A stretch of DNA of 63,305 nucleotides from Novosphingobium beihaiense (GTDB taxonomy: Bacteria > Pseudomonadota > Alphaproteobacteria > Sphingomonadales > Sphingomonadaceae). Every line of letters begins with the position of its first letter. Within the stretch, counting starts at the first letter, position 1. This document shows positions 16,682 to 26,264 of this stretch, in pieces. Below the pieces are notes generated by a model. That model was not told the DNA's origin. It searched no databases and saw nothing but the letters and a program-made list of their open reading frames with translations. Location of the stretch: contig NZ_JALHLG010000023.1 in NCBI RefSeq assembly GCF_022832375.1, positions 1-63,305 of the forward strand, given 5' to 3'. The translations under genes were made by a program, and so were the position numbers.

Positions 16682-18814
16682 TCACCAGATGCGGACGCGC
16701 TGGTCCGGCGGCAGGTAGAGCTTGTCACCCGGCTTGATGTCGAAGGCCTTGTACCATTCATCGAAATTCCGGACGATCCCGTCGATGCGATAATGCGGCG
16801 GCGAGTGGGGATCGGTGATGAGGTAATTGCGGGCCTGCGCTTCGCGAACCTTGCTGCGCCAGATCTGCGCCCAGGCCAGGAAGAAGCGCTGATCGCCGGT
16901 AAAGCCATCGATCACCGGCGCTTCCTTGCCATGCAGCGACAGCTTGTAGGCGCGGTAGGCCATGCTGAGGCCGCCCAGGTCACCGATGTTCTCACCCATC
17001 GTCAGCTTGCCGTTCACGCAGGTCTTGCCATCGTCGAACGGGCAGAACTGGTCGTACTGCTTGGCCAGCTTGTCCTGCAGCTTCTGGAAGGCGGCCTTGT
17101 CGGCGGGCGTCCACCAGTTGCGCAGATTGCCGCTGCCGTCCGACTTGGCGCCCTGATCGTCGAACCCGTGGCTCATCTCGTGGCCGATCACCGCACCGAT
17201 GGCGCCATAGTTCACCGCCGGATCGGCCGTGAGGTTGAAGAACGGCGGCTGCAGGATCGCGGCGGGGAAGACGATCTCGTTGTAGCTGGGGTTGTAATAG
17301 GCGTTCACCGTTTCGGGCAGCATGCCCCATTCGCTCCGGTCCACTGGCTTGCCGATGCGGTTCACGTCGAAACCGGTCTGCCACTTGCCCGCAGCGATCA
17401 TGTTACCGAGCGGATCGGTGGCCGAGAACGTGAGCCCCTCGTACTTCTTGAACGTATCGGGCGCGCCGATCTTGGGTGTGAAGGCATCGAGCTTGGCTTC
17501 GGCCTGCTTGCGGGTCTCCGGACCCATCCATTTGAGATCATGCAGGTTTTCTGCCATGGCCTTGCGCAAGTTGGCGACCAGATCCGCCATCGCCGCCTTC
17601 TTCTCAGCCGGGAAATACTTCGCGGCATAGATCTTGCCGAGCAGTTCTCCCGCCTCGCTTTCGACAGTGTTGATGCCGCGCTTCCAGCGCGGCCGCTGCT
17701 CGGGCTGGCCGGTCAGCGTCTTTCCGTAGAAATCGAAACGGGCCTCATCGATGGCCTTCGGCAGCACCGAAGCGTGGCTGCTGAGGAAGTGCGCGGCGAG
17801 ATAGGCCTGCCAGGTGGACACCGGCACCGTATCGAGCAGCTTGGCCACGGCGGGCATGCCGCCGCCGAACAGCACTTCCGCCTTCGCGGCATCGATGTTT
17901 GCCGTCTTCAGCTCTTCCGGCGTCGGCGGCATTTCGCCAACGATGACGTAGCTGGCCTTGCCCGCGCCCATGGTATCGAGGAAGGTCTTGAGCAGGCCCG
18001 GCGCACCCAGCGCTTCGAAATCGCCGGTCGAAAGCTTGTTGTAGGTCAGGTCACGGTTGCGGGCGCCCGCACGGTCCCAATCGGCCTGCGCGATCCGGGT
18101 TTCGAGCGACAGCACCGCCTTGGCCGCGGCAGCCGGATCGGCATAGCCCGCCTTGCCCAGCAGGAACGTCAGATAGGCCTGATACTTGGCGCGGATCTCA
18201 AGCGAGCGCTTGTCCTGCTTCAGATAGTAATCGCGGTCCGGCATGCCGAGGCCGCCAATATTGGCATGCAGCGCGTAGATATCGCTCTGCTTGGAATCGG
18301 CATCCACCCAGGCGCTCACCGGCGAGGCATAGCCGGGCGCTGCGAACAGGCGCATCACATCGGCAGGCGTCTTCGCCGCATAGATGCGGTTCAGATAGGG
18401 CTGCGCGGGGGCGAGGCCTGCCTTCTCGATGGCATCAGTATCCATGAAGGACTGGTAGGCGGCCGCAACGCGCGCGGCATCGGTGCCCGGCGCAGGCTTC
18501 GCGGCCAGCAGCCCGTCCATGATCTTGTGCAGGCGCTGCTGCGACAGTTCGTTCAATTCGATGAACGAGCCCCAGCGGGTGCGGTCCGCGGGCAGCTTCA
18601 CCGATTCGATCCACTTGCCGTTGACGTAGGCGTCGAAATCGTCGCCCGGCTTGACGGCGGTATCCATCCACTGCGTCTGGACCCCGAAATCGCCCCAGTC
18701 CGTCGACGGAGCAAGCGGGTCCGCAGCGGCCAGCGCGGGTGCGGCGGAAAGCGAAAGAACAATAGCGGAAACGCTCGCCGATGCGGCGAGGGCACGTCCC
18801 AGGATGTTGAGCAT
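16682..18814 (-). CDS. M13-family zinc metallopeptidase
   Basis: A 710-residue neprilysin/PepO-type protease. It has a signal peptide (to PALAAADPLAP), the zinc site VIGHEMSHGFDDQG (HExxH) and the third ligand in ENIGDLGGLSMAY, plus the C-terminal VRIW that ends this family. NAYYNPSYNEIVFPAAILQPP is the substrate-binding NAYY segment. It acts in the periplasm or outside on peptides. It is monocistronic, with a palindrome just after the stop. Confidence 0.95.
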   Translation of the reverse strand: MLNILGRALAASASVSAIVLSLSAAPALAAADPLAPSTDWGDFGVQTQWMDTAVKPGDDFDAYVNGKWIESVKLPADRTRWGSFIELNELSQQRLHKIMDGLLAAKPAPGTDAARVAAAYQSFMDTDAIEKAGLAPAQPYLNRIYAAKTPADVMRLFAAPGYASPVSAWVDADSKQSDIYALHANIGGLGMPDRDYYLKQDKRSLEIRAKYQAYLTFLLGKAGYADPAAAAKAVLSLETRIAQADWDRAGARNRDLTYNKLSTGDFEALGAPGLLKTFLDTMGAGKASYVIVGEMPPTPEELKTANIDAAKAEVLFGGGMPAVAKLLDTVPVSTWQAYLAAHFLSSHASVLPKAIDEARFDFYGKTLTGQPEQRPRWKRGINTVESEAGELLGKIYAAKYFPAEKKAAMADLVANLRKAMAENLHDLKWMGPETRKQAEAKLDAFTPKIGAPDTFKKYEGLTFSATDPLGNMIAAGKWQTGFDVNRIGKPVDRSEWGMLPETVNAYYNPSYNEIVFPAAILQPPFFNLTADPAVNYGAIGAVIGHEMSHGFDDQGAKSDGSGNLRNWWTPADKAAFQKLQDKLAKQYDQFCPFDDGKTCVNGKLTMGENIGDLGGLSMAYRAYKLSLHGKEAPVIDGFTGDQRFFLAWAQIWRSKVREAQARNYLITDPHSPPHYRIDGIVRNFDEWYKAFDIKPGDKLYLPPDQRVRIW

Positions 18815-18917
18815 CTAAAACCCCTTCACGGGAAAATGGACAGGACCGGCCCCGGATGGCCAGCCATTGACGCGCAACATAATTTCCAGACCGGGTAACG
18901 CCAGCCTGAAATTGCCG

Positions 18918-20750
18918 TTAGCCGAGCGATGTCAGCCGTTCATCGAATTGCAGCGAGGCCAGGCGCGCATAGAGGCCGCCTGCCGCCGAAAGCGTATCAT
19001 GCGTGCCCTGCTCGGCAATGCGCCCATCTTCCATCACGATGATCCGGTCCGCCTTGCGCACCGTGGCAAGGCGATGGGCGATGACCAAGGTTGTACGGTT
19101 TGCCATCAATGTTTCCAGCGCCTGCTGGACCAGCCGTTCGCTTTCCGCGTCGAGCGCACTGGTCGCCTCGTCCAGCAGCAGGATCGGCGCATCGCGCAGC
19201 AGCGCGCGGGCAATGACAATACGCTGGCGCTGGCCGCCCGAAAGGCGCAAGCCATCCTCGCCCAGGAAGGTGTCCAGCCCTTGCGGCAGGTCCTGGAGGA
19301 ACTGTTCGGCATTGGCCGCCCGCGCCGCTTCCCAGATCGCCGCATCGTCCGCCGTCCAGTTGCCGTAGCGCAAATTGTCGCGGGCGCTGGCGGCGAACAG
19401 CACGCCCTCCTGCGGCACCAGCGCCATACGCTGGCGGATCGCCGCCGGATCGGCGGAGGTCAGCGGCACGCCATCGACCTTGATGACGCCGCTCTGGGGA
19501 TCGTAGAACCGCTCGGCAAGCTGGAACAGGGTCGACTTGCCCGCGCCGGACGGGCCGACGATCGCCACCGTCTCGCCCGGCTCCACGGTCAGGCTGAACT
19601 CGTGCAACGCGGCAACGTCGGGGCGTGAGGGATAGCGGAAGGTCACGCGTTCGAACGCAAGCTTGCCGCGCGCGGGCTCGGGCAGCACTTGCGCGCGGAC
19701 CGGGGCAGAGATCAGCGGGCGCTCGTCAAGCAGTTCGGCAAGGCGGCTGGCCGCGCCCGCACCGCGCACGAGATCGCCATAAACCTCGGACAGCGAACTG
19801 AACGCGCCCGCCACCAGGCCGCCGGTAATGACGAACGCGGCGATCGTGCCGCCGGTAATCGTGCCTTCGGCCACGCCCACCGCGCCGCGCCACATCAGCA
19901 GCGTGATCGAACCGAAGATCAGGAACATGATCACCGCGGTCATGATCGCGCGGATCGTGATGCGGTTCTTCGCGGTATCGAACGTGCGCTCGACAGCGCC
20001 GGTGAACCGGCCGAACTCGCGCGATTCCTGATTAAAGGCCTGCACCACGCGCAGCGCGCCGAGCACTTCCGATGTCATCGCGCCGATATCCGCCACCCGG
20101 TCCTGGCTGCTGCGCGAAACCGAGCGCAAACGGCGGCTGAACAGGATGATCGGCGGCAGCACGATCACGATGGTGCCCAGCAGGCCCGCCGTCAGCAGCG
20201 GCGCCAGCACGATCAGATAGATGGTCCCGCCCACCGCCATGATCGCGTTGCGCAGCGCGATCGAGACGCTGGTACCCACGATCTGCTCGATGATCGCGGT
20301 ATCCGCGGTCATGCGCGAGGAGATTTCCTTGGGGCTGTTGGTCTCGAAGAAGCTCGGCGAAAGCGTCAGCAGGTGGTTCTGCACCCGCAGGCGAATGTCC
20401 GCGACGATCCGTTCACCCAGCCAGGAGACCATGTAAAAGCGAGTCGCGGTACCGGCCGCCAGCACGCAGACGATTACCAGCAGGATCAGGAACCATTTGC
20501 CGATCGCGGACGGGTCTGCCCCCTGGGCAAAGCCCCGGTCCACGATCTGGCGGAATCCCCAGGGAATCGCCAGCGTCGAAGTCGCCGTGACGATCAGGGC
20601 GCAGAGCGCAGCCGCCGAACGGCTGGGATAATTGAACAACTGCCCCCAGACCATGCGCAGGGGCCCCAGACTCCGGCGGCGCGGCGCAGGAGACTCGGAG
20701 GCGGGGGTTTCGCTTGCAGGCGTTGCGGCCGTGCCGGATTTGGCGTCCAT
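18918..20750 (-). CDS. ABC exporter, MsbA/Atm1-like half-transporter
   Basis: A 610-residue fused permease-ATPase. Six membrane helices occupy residues ~45-330. The ATPase shows Walker A GPSGAGKST, the signature LSGGQRQR, Walker B ILLLDEATSALD and the switch AHRLAT. It resembles the lipid A/multidrug exporter group, which works as a dimer. The N-terminus is a proline/serine-rich tail. It is divergent from phaZ. The substrate cannot be told from sequence. Confidence 0.92.
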   Translation of the reverse strand: MDAKSGTAATPASETPASESPAPRRRSLGPLRMVWGQLFNYPSRSAAALCALIVTATSTLAIPWGFRQIVDRGFAQGADPSAIGKWFLILLVIVCVLAAGTATRFYMVSWLGERIVADIRLRVQNHLLTLSPSFFETNSPKEISSRMTADTAIIEQIVGTSVSIALRNAIMAVGGTIYLIVLAPLLTAGLLGTIVIVLPPIILFSRRLRSVSRSSQDRVADIGAMTSEVLGALRVVQAFNQESREFGRFTGAVERTFDTAKNRITIRAIMTAVIMFLIFGSITLLMWRGAVGVAEGTITGGTIAAFVITGGLVAGAFSSLSEVYGDLVRGAGAASRLAELLDERPLISAPVRAQVLPEPARGKLAFERVTFRYPSRPDVAALHEFSLTVEPGETVAIVGPSGAGKSTLFQLAERFYDPQSGVIKVDGVPLTSADPAAIRQRMALVPQEGVLFAASARDNLRYGNWTADDAAIWEAARAANAEQFLQDLPQGLDTFLGEDGLRLSGGQRQRIVIARALLRDAPILLLDEATSALDAESERLVQQALETLMANRTTLVIAHRLATVRKADRIIVMEDGRIAEQGTHDTLSAAGGLYARLASLQFDERLTSLG

Positions 20751-20871
20751 GCCGCGCGCCCTTACAGCGTCCGTCCCCTCAGGGAAAGGCCCGTTCCTTT
20801 CAAGGAAAGCCCCTTCGCCGGAAGGACTTGCAGGATTTCCGCCGGTTCGTCCGGCAAAGCAGCCATGACAA

Positions 20872-20893
20872 TTCGCAATTGCCGCATTGCGAA
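20872..20893 (+). promoter_or_regulatory. Dyad upstream of phaZ, candidate PhaR site
   Basis: TTCGCAAT (20872-20879) and ATTGCGAA (20886-20893) form a perfect inverted repeat with a 6-nt spacer. Inside it, TTGCCGCATTGCGA (20879-20892) matches the two TTGCTGCAATGCAA-type sites found upstream of the phasin gene. The site is about 70 bp before the phaZ start. Confidence 0.45.
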
Positions 20894-20964
20894 CGGGGGC
20901 TCAAAAGGCCAAATAGGCGGCAACAAGATCGCACGGCTGGCGAAGTCCGGCCAGGAGAAACACC

Positions 20965-22209
20965 TTGCTCTATAATGCCTATGAACTGCAGCGCACCATG
21001 CTGAACGGTGCGGCTGCTTGGGCTTCCGTCGGCGCTGAAATGCTGACGAATCCCTCCCTGCCAATGGGTTACTTCGGAATGGGACCCCAGCTTGCCTCGG
21101 CTCTCGATGTCTTCGCCCACGCCACCATGCCGCGCGGTAAGCCCGAATTCGATATCGAACAGGTCACGGTGAACGGCAAGACGCACGATGTCGTCGAATC
21201 GATCATCATGCACCGCCCGTTCGGCAACCTGCTGCGTTTCGAGCACGACGGGCTGCCCGCCAATGCTCCCAAGCTGCTGATCGTCGCCCCGATGAGCGGC
21301 CACTTCGCCACCCTGCTGCGCGGCACTGTAGCGCGCATGCTCGAATCGAGCGTGGTCTACATCACCGACTGGGCCGACGCGAAGATGGTGCCGATGAACG
21401 CCGGACAGTTCGATCTGGACGATTACATCGACTACCTGATCGAATTCCTCCGGCACATCGGCCCCGGCACGCACATGCTGGCGGTTTGCCAGCCGTCGGT
21501 TCCGGCCTTTGCCGCCGCCGCCGTGATGGGCAAGCACGAAGACCCATGCCGCCCGGCCACGCTGACAATGATGGGCGGCCCGGTCGATACCCGCGAAGCG
21601 CCCACCAGCGTCAACGACGTCGCCATGAACCAGCCGCTTTCCTGGTTCGAGCACAACGTGATCGCGACCGTGCCGCTGACGTATCCCGGCTCGGGCCGCA
21701 AGGTCTATCCGGGCTTCCTGCAGCTCACCGGGTTCATGGCGATGAATCTGGGCAACCACATGATGAGCCACTATGGCATGTACAAGCACCTCGTCGCAGG
21801 CGACGGGGAAAGCGCAGCGGCGACCAAGGCGTTCTACGACGAATACCGTTCGGTCAGCGACCTTACGGCCGAATTCTACCTGCAGACGGTGGAACACGTC
21901 TTCCAGCGCCATTCGCTGCCCAAGGGCGAGTTCGTCCACCGCGGCGAAGTGATCGACCTCGGCGGCATCCGCGATACGGCGCTGCTCGCGGTCGAGGGAG
22001 AGAAGGACGATATCTCCGGCATCGGCCAGACCAGGGCCGCGCTGCACCTTGCCCATGCCCTGCCCGAAGAGAGCAAGAAGTACTACCTCGCCGAAGGGGT
22101 GGGCCACTATGGCATCTTCAACGGCAGCAAGTGGCGCACGCGGATTGCCCCGGTGCTCGAAGGCTGGATGCGCCAGCATCAGAAGACGCCGCTGAAAATC
22201 GTCGCCTGA
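20965..22209 (+). CDS. phaZ: Intracellular poly(3-hydroxybutyrate) depolymerase
   Basis: A 414-residue PhaZ of the intracellular, non-secreted type. It starts MLYNAYELQRTMLNGAA and carries the nucleophile motif VCQPSVPAF, in which Cys replaces the Ser of the lipase box as in Ralstonia PhaZ1. The Asp and His of the triad are likely in the EGEKDDISG and GVGHYGIFNG segments. It releases hydroxybutyrate from native granules. The start is a TTG with AGGAGA seven bases upstream, unusual but clear. phaC and a phasin lie 23 kb away. Confidence 0.95.
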   Translation: MLYNAYELQRTMLNGAAAWASVGAEMLTNPSLPMGYFGMGPQLASALDVFAHATMPRGKPEFDIEQVTVNGKTHDVVESIIMHRPFGNLLRFEHDGLPANAPKLLIVAPMSGHFATLLRGTVARMLESSVVYITDWADAKMVPMNAGQFDLDDYIDYLIEFLRHIGPGTHMLAVCQPSVPAFAAAAVMGKHEDPCRPATLTMMGGPVDTREAPTSVNDVAMNQPLSWFEHNVIATVPLTYPGSGRKVYPGFLQLTGFMAMNLGNHMMSHYGMYKHLVAGDGESAAATKAFYDEYRSVSDLTAEFYLQTVEHVFQRHSLPKGEFVHRGEVIDLGGIRDTALLAVEGEKDDISGIGQTRAALHLAHALPEESKKYYLAEGVGHYGIFNGSKWRTRIAPVLEGWMRQHQKTPLKIVA

Positions 22210-22294
22210 ACTGCGGCAGTATGACACCGGGCCGCGGCCAGCGCTTTCACGCATTGGCTGGCCCGGTGGATGTCCTTGTGATATCTTCCAAATC

Positions 22295-22942
22295 ATGAAA
22301 CAGCCGCTGCAACGAAGGACAGTCATCAAAGGTGGATTGGCGGCAGGCATCGGCCTCGCCGTGCCGGGCCGCCTGCTTGCGGAAGAAGCTGCTGCAACGG
22401 CAGCAAGCGTCTCACCCGCGACACCTTACGAACGCCGTATTCTGGAAGTCGCCGCCAGTCAGATTCAGCGCGTCGGCGCCAAAGTCTGGCGCGGCGATCT
22501 GGTGGGCGTGGCCGATTTCGCCCAGCCTTCGTGGAAGCCTCGCCTGCACTTCGCCAATCTGGAGGCGGGAACCGTCCGTTCGTTCCTGCTCGCGCATGGC
22601 AGGGGCTCGGACCCGGCGCATAGCGGCTGGCTGCAGCGCTTTTCCAACGTTCCGGGATCGGAAGCCACCTCGCGCGGGGCTTTCCTCACTTGCGAGTGGT
22701 ACAAGGGCAAATACGGCACCTCGATCCGGCTCAAGGGGCTCGACGCGGACAATTCGCTGGCGCTTGAACGGGCCATCGTGATGCACCCTGCGTGGTACGT
22801 CGATCAGACGATGATCGATAAGTGGGGCAAGCTGGGCCGCAGCGAAGGCTGCTTCGCGATGAGCAACGAGAACTTCAACGAAGCGCTCTGGCACTTGTCC
22901 GGCGGCCGCCTGCTCTTCGCCGACCGGATCGGCGAAGCCTGA
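22295..22942 (+). CDS. L,D-transpeptidase catalytic-domain protein, Tat-exported
   Basis: A 215-residue protein with a twin-arginine signal (QRRTVIKGGLAAGIGLAVPG). The catalytic region reads LGRSEGCFAMS, which is the SxGCF form of the YkuD Cys site, with the partner His in IVMHPAWY. It matches the YkuD_2 group of peptidoglycan L,D-transpeptidase-like proteins. No peptidoglycan-binding domain is attached. It acts in the periplasm. The gap to phaZ is 85 bp. Confidence 0.8.
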   Translation: MKQPLQRRTVIKGGLAAGIGLAVPGRLLAEEAAATAASVSPATPYERRILEVAASQIQRVGAKVWRGDLVGVADFAQPSWKPRLHFANLEAGTVRSFLLAHGRGSDPAHSGWLQRFSNVPGSEATSRGAFLTCEWYKGKYGTSIRLKGLDADNSLALERAIVMHPAWYVDQTMIDKWGKLGRSEGCFAMSNENFNEALWHLSGGRLLFADRIGEA

Positions 22943-23019
22943 CATCGGCGCAGGATAACCGGCACGTCCCAGCCCGGGCCAGAATCGACACTCCTGCGAC
23001 AGGGTGTTACGGAACGTCC

Positions 23020-23622
23020 ATGGATCTCCCCCTGACAACTGCTAAGCGCGCCATGCCAACGGACGCGCGCCAGATCCGGTCGCGCAAGGCGCTGAATGCC
23101 GCTCTGCTGGCCCTGCTGGAAGAGCGTTCGTTCGACCATCTGACCATTCGCGAAATCACCGCGCGGGCGGGCACCGGCTATGCCACATTCTTCCGGCACT
23201 ATCCGGACAAGGAAGCGCTGTTGAACGACGTCGCCACGGACGAGATCGCCAATCTGCTCGCGATGACAGTGCCGGTGCTCTACGAGGCCAACAGCTATGA
23301 ATCGACGATGGCGTTATGCCGCTATGTCGCCGGGCATTCGCGGCTGTGGTCTGCCCTGCTGACCGGCGGCGCCGCTGCAATCGTGCGCGAGGAATTCATC
23401 CGTCAGGCCCGCAGTCTGGTGGAAGACGTGCGCGACGGGCCGGAGTGGCTGCCGTCGGATCTCGGCGTCGTGCATGGCACCGGTTCCACGTTCGACATCC
23501 TAGGCTGGTGGCTGGGGCAGGAAAACCGCCTTGACGCGGAAGATGTCGCCACGATCCTGCACCGCCTCGTGATTGCCCCGCTGATCGGCGACAAGGTTGA
23601 AAAGCGCGCAGCCGCGCAATAG
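23020..23622 (+). CDS. TetR-family regulator
   Basis: A 200-residue regulator. The HTH is in the first 70 residues: RKALNAALLALLEERSFDHLTIREITARAGTGYATFFRHYPDKEAL (within residues ~22-67), a textbook TetR pattern. The C-terminal ligand domain has no known motif. The start at 23020 is chosen from GGA at the right distance. It precedes the XdhC gene by 76 bp, and a 15-bp palindrome lies in the gap, so it probably controls itself or the molybdenum genes. Confidence 0.85.
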   Translation: MDLPLTTAKRAMPTDARQIRSRKALNAALLALLEERSFDHLTIREITARAGTGYATFFRHYPDKEALLNDVATDEIANLLAMTVPVLYEANSYESTMALCRYVAGHSRLWSALLTGGAAAIVREEFIRQARSLVEDVRDGPEWLPSDLGVVHGTGSTFDILGWWLGQENRLDAEDVATILHRLVIAPLIGDKVEKRAAAQ

Positions 23623-23626
23623 CTTC

Positions 23627-23641
23627 GATACACAATGTATC
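23627..23641 (+). promoter_or_regulatory. Candidate TetR operator
   Basis: GATACA-CAA-TGTATC, a perfect inverted repeat with 6-bp arms and 3-bp spacer, 4 bp after the TetR stop and upstream of the XdhC gene. Size and site suit a TetR-family operator. No -35/-10 pair was defined. Confidence 0.45.
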
Positions 23642-23698
23642 ATTCATGAGAACGAAGATGCCCCTCGGGATATCGCCGCAGAACCCGGGCCAATCCGC

Positions 23699-24688
23699 GT
23701 GACCGGAACGCTGGAAAACGCCGACTGGCCGACGTTCGGCTGGATGGACGACATCCGCCCGTCGCTTGCCGGGGCGATGGCCGATGGGCGCCCGGCTGTG
23801 CTGGCCACGCTTTTCAAGGTGGAAGGCAGCGCCCCGCGCGGCCCCGGCGCGCAGATGCTGTTCACGCCCGGCAGCCATGACAGCATCGGCGCCAGCGGAT
23901 ACTTCTCGGGCGATTGCATCGAAGGCGACGTCGCGGGCCACGCCGCGCAGGTTCTGGCCGATGGCAAGCCGCGCCGCCTGCATTATGGCACCGGCAGCCC
24001 ATGGATCGATATCCGCCTGCGTTGCGGCGGCGCTCTGTTCGTCATGCTCGAACGGATCGCACCCGGCAGCACCGGCGCCACCGAGCTGCTGCGCCATGCC
24101 CGCGAACGCCGTCCTTGCCTGTGGGACAGTGATGGCCATAGCGCCATGGTCCGCGAAGATGCCGGGCCGCTGCTCACCTTCACCGAGGAGCCCCTGCGCA
24201 TCGTTCGCCGCTACGATCCGCCGCGCCGCCTGATCGTCTCGGGTGGCGACCCGGGGGCGCTAGCCGCAGCGCAGCTCGGCGCAATGGCCCGTTTCGAAAC
24301 CATTCTGGTGCGCCCGCAGGGGCCGGAGGCGCCGCCGCCTTTCCCTGTCTCGCAATACTTGCGCTGCGCCCCTGCGGAGGCACTGGAGACACTTGGGATC
24401 GACCGCTGGACTGCCTATCTGGGCGCCACGCATGAGGACGAGCATGATCTAGGCGGCTGCCTTGCCGCATTGCGCGGAGGGGCGGGCTATACCGGCATGA
24501 TCGGCGCCAAGTCCCGCGCGCCGGGGCGGCTGGCGGTGCTGGAAGCGCTGGGCGCCACGCCCGGGGAACTGGCGCGCCTGCACCTCTCGCCCGGCATCGC
24601 CGGCTTGGGCAAATCGCCTTGGGAAGTGGCGACAGGGATCATGGCCGAGATCATGCAGGCGCTCAATCCCGCGAGCGAACGGGCATGA
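23699..24688 (+). CDS. xdhC: XdhC-family molybdenum cofactor insertion protein
   Basis: A roughly 329-residue XdhC/CoxI protein. The N-terminal signature is LFKVEGSAPRGPGAQMLF, and the C-terminal Rossmann part has VSGGDPGALAAAQLG, GAKSRAPGRLA and the end LSPGIAGLGKSPWEVA, as in XdhC. It binds molybdenum cofactor, helps sulphuration and loads it into xanthine-dehydrogenase-type enzymes. The start is uncertain: GTG 23699 and ATG 23744 are both possible, neither with a strong ribosome binding site. The stop overlaps the next start (ATGA). Confidence 0.88.
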   Translation: MTGTLENADWPTFGWMDDIRPSLAGAMADGRPAVLATLFKVEGSAPRGPGAQMLFTPGSHDSIGASGYFSGDCIEGDVAGHAAQVLADGKPRRLHYGTGSPWIDIRLRCGGALFVMLERIAPGSTGATELLRHARERRPCLWDSDGHSAMVREDAGPLLTFTEEPLRIVRRYDPPRRLIVSGGDPGALAAAQLGAMARFETILVRPQGPEAPPPFPVSQYLRCAPAEALETLGIDRWTAYLGATHEDEHDLGGCLAALRGGAGYTGMIGAKSRAPGRLAVLEALGATPGELARLHLSPGIAGLGKSPWEVATGIMAEIMQALNPASERA

Positions 24689-25263
24689 ACCTTGCCGCGG
24701 TAGTGCTGGCAGCGGGCCACGCCACGCGCTTCGGCGCCGACAAGCTCAGCGCGCCACTTGGCGGCGAGCCCCTGCTGTTCCACGCGATCCGCGCCGCCCG
24801 CGCCGCGCCGGTCTCACGCGTGATCGTGGTTGCCCGGCCGGGACTGAACACCGGCACCTGGCCCGAGGCGCCGCCGGTCGATGTGGTACGGCTTGACAGC
24901 ACTGCCCTTTCGCAATCGCTCAAGACCGGCATAGCGGCCGCCAGCGGCATGGACGGTGCCTTCATCTTTCTGGGCGACATGCCGATGGTGCCACATGGTG
25001 AGGCCGCCCGGCTCGCCGCGCGTCTCGGCAGTGCCTATGCCGCCCTGCCCCGGCACGATGGCCGCCCGGGCCATCCCGCCCTGCTATCCGCCAAAGCCTT
25101 TCCCGCCATCGCCACCCTCACCGGAGACGAAGGCGCGGGACGCCTGCTGCGCGCGCGCGATGATGTGGTGTTTGACGATTGCCCGGATGCGGCCATCCAT
25201 TTCGACGTGGACCGGCCCGAAGACCTGAACCGGCTGGCCAGCAAGGATGCCACCGGGCGGTAA
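24685..25263 (+). CDS. MocA-like molybdenum cofactor nucleotidyltransferase
   Basis: A 192-residue protein with the nucleotidyltransferase signature VVLAAGHATRFGADKLSAPL, FLGDMPMV and the metal-binding IHFDVDRPEDL. It belongs with MocA, which attaches CMP to molybdopterin for XDH-type enzymes. It overlaps XdhC by 4 bp, so they are coupled. MobA at 48686 is the GMP-type counterpart. Specificity for CTP is inferred from its XdhC neighbour. Confidence 0.85.
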   Translation: MNLAAVVLAAGHATRFGADKLSAPLGGEPLLFHAIRAARAAPVSRVIVVARPGLNTGTWPEAPPVDVVRLDSTALSQSLKTGIAAASGMDGAFIFLGDMPMVPHGEAARLAARLGSAYAALPRHDGRPGHPALLSAKAFPAIATLTGDEGAGRLLRARDDVVFDDCPDAAIHFDVDRPEDLNRLASKDATGR

Positions 25264-25265
25264 GC

Positions 25266-26006
25266 TCAGTCCCGCACCAGCCGGACAGCCTCGTCCATCC
25301 GCATGCGGGCTTCTCCAAGCCGTTCCTCCGCCTCACGCAGCAGCAGCCTGAGCTGCCCGGCCTCGTCCTTCGCGGGCGCCGCCGCATCTTCGAGCAGGCC
25401 GTGCAGGAACAGGCGCACGCAATACCGCGTGTGCTGCCCGATCGAAACCATGTCCATCCGCATGCCCCACGCCGCATTGTTGGCCGGGCCGCTGACAACG
25501 ATGCTGAGGAACGCCTGCGCGGCATCTTCCGCCCGCGCAAAATTGCCGCCACCGCCGCCTAGGCGCCGCCGGAACAGATCGGCAAGATAGCGCAGCGTCG
25601 GTTCGGTGCCGCGCCGCACGTTTTCCTGCGCGATTTCGGGCATCGCCACCGCTTCGGCATTGGTCAGGCGCAACAGCCTGAGGCCTGCGGGATTGAGGAC
25701 ATTCTGCACCAGAATCTCGCCGATCCGCATCAGGCTGGCTTCCAGATCCTCGCTCTCCTGCTCGCGCAGACTTTCCACTGGCACGATCCATTCGTCGATC
25801 GCCCGGCTGAGCGCGGCCTTGAACAGGTTCTCCTTGTCCCCGTAGCGGGCATAGACGGTGCGCTTGGCCATGCCCGCACTCGCGCAGATCGCGTCGATGC
25901 TGGTGCCCGCAAACCCTTTTTCCAGAAACAGGTCGAGCGCCTTGTCCAGCAGCTCCTCGTTGCTGAGCGACGGCCTGCCGGGCCGCCTGCGTTCAGATTG
26001 CTCCAT
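25266..26006 (-). CDS. TetR-family regulator of the catabolic cluster
   Basis: A 246-residue regulator with the TetR HTH in residues 18-65 (LLDKALDLFLEKGFAGTSID, ICASAGMAKRTVYARYGDKE). The second domain matches the TetR C-terminal type found in many catabolic repressors, with a glycine run GGGGG near residue 151. It is divergent from the TauD-LLM-SDR-TauD cluster 258 bp away, which it most likely controls. A simple operator palindrome was not pinned down in the gap. Confidence 0.85.
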   Translation of the reverse strand: MEQSERRRPGRPSLSNEELLDKALDLFLEKGFAGTSIDAICASAGMAKRTVYARYGDKENLFKAALSRAIDEWIVPVESLREQESEDLEASLMRIGEILVQNVLNPAGLRLLRLTNAEAVAMPEIAQENVRRGTEPTLRYLADLFRRRLGGGGGNFARAEDAAQAFLSIVVSGPANNAAWGMRMDMVSIGQHTRYCVRLFLHGLLEDAAAPAKDEAGQLRLLLREAEERLGEARMRMDEAVRLVRD

Positions 26007-26264
26007 TACGTTCGGCGCCCTCCGCGGCCACGGCCATGACTTCCTCGCTACTCGCGAACCCCACTTTTAACACTCTAACGTGCTGGAAAGCAGGCCGCAA
26101 ATCATTTTAAAACCAGTCAGGACATAAAATGTATCGCAGGTGAGAATTTCACAGATGACTGACAATCAAATCAGTGCTATTGAAACGATCAAGGTGACAA
26201 TTAAGCACTATCGGACCGCACGGCAGAACGCGGCCGATCCATCTGAACCGGGAGCGGAAAAGAA

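Noticed and set aside
16160..18898. Very long plus-strand frame (912 codons)
   Set aside because: Antisense shadow of the M13 peptidase gene and its neighbours; rich in Arg/His/Gly with no family similarity.
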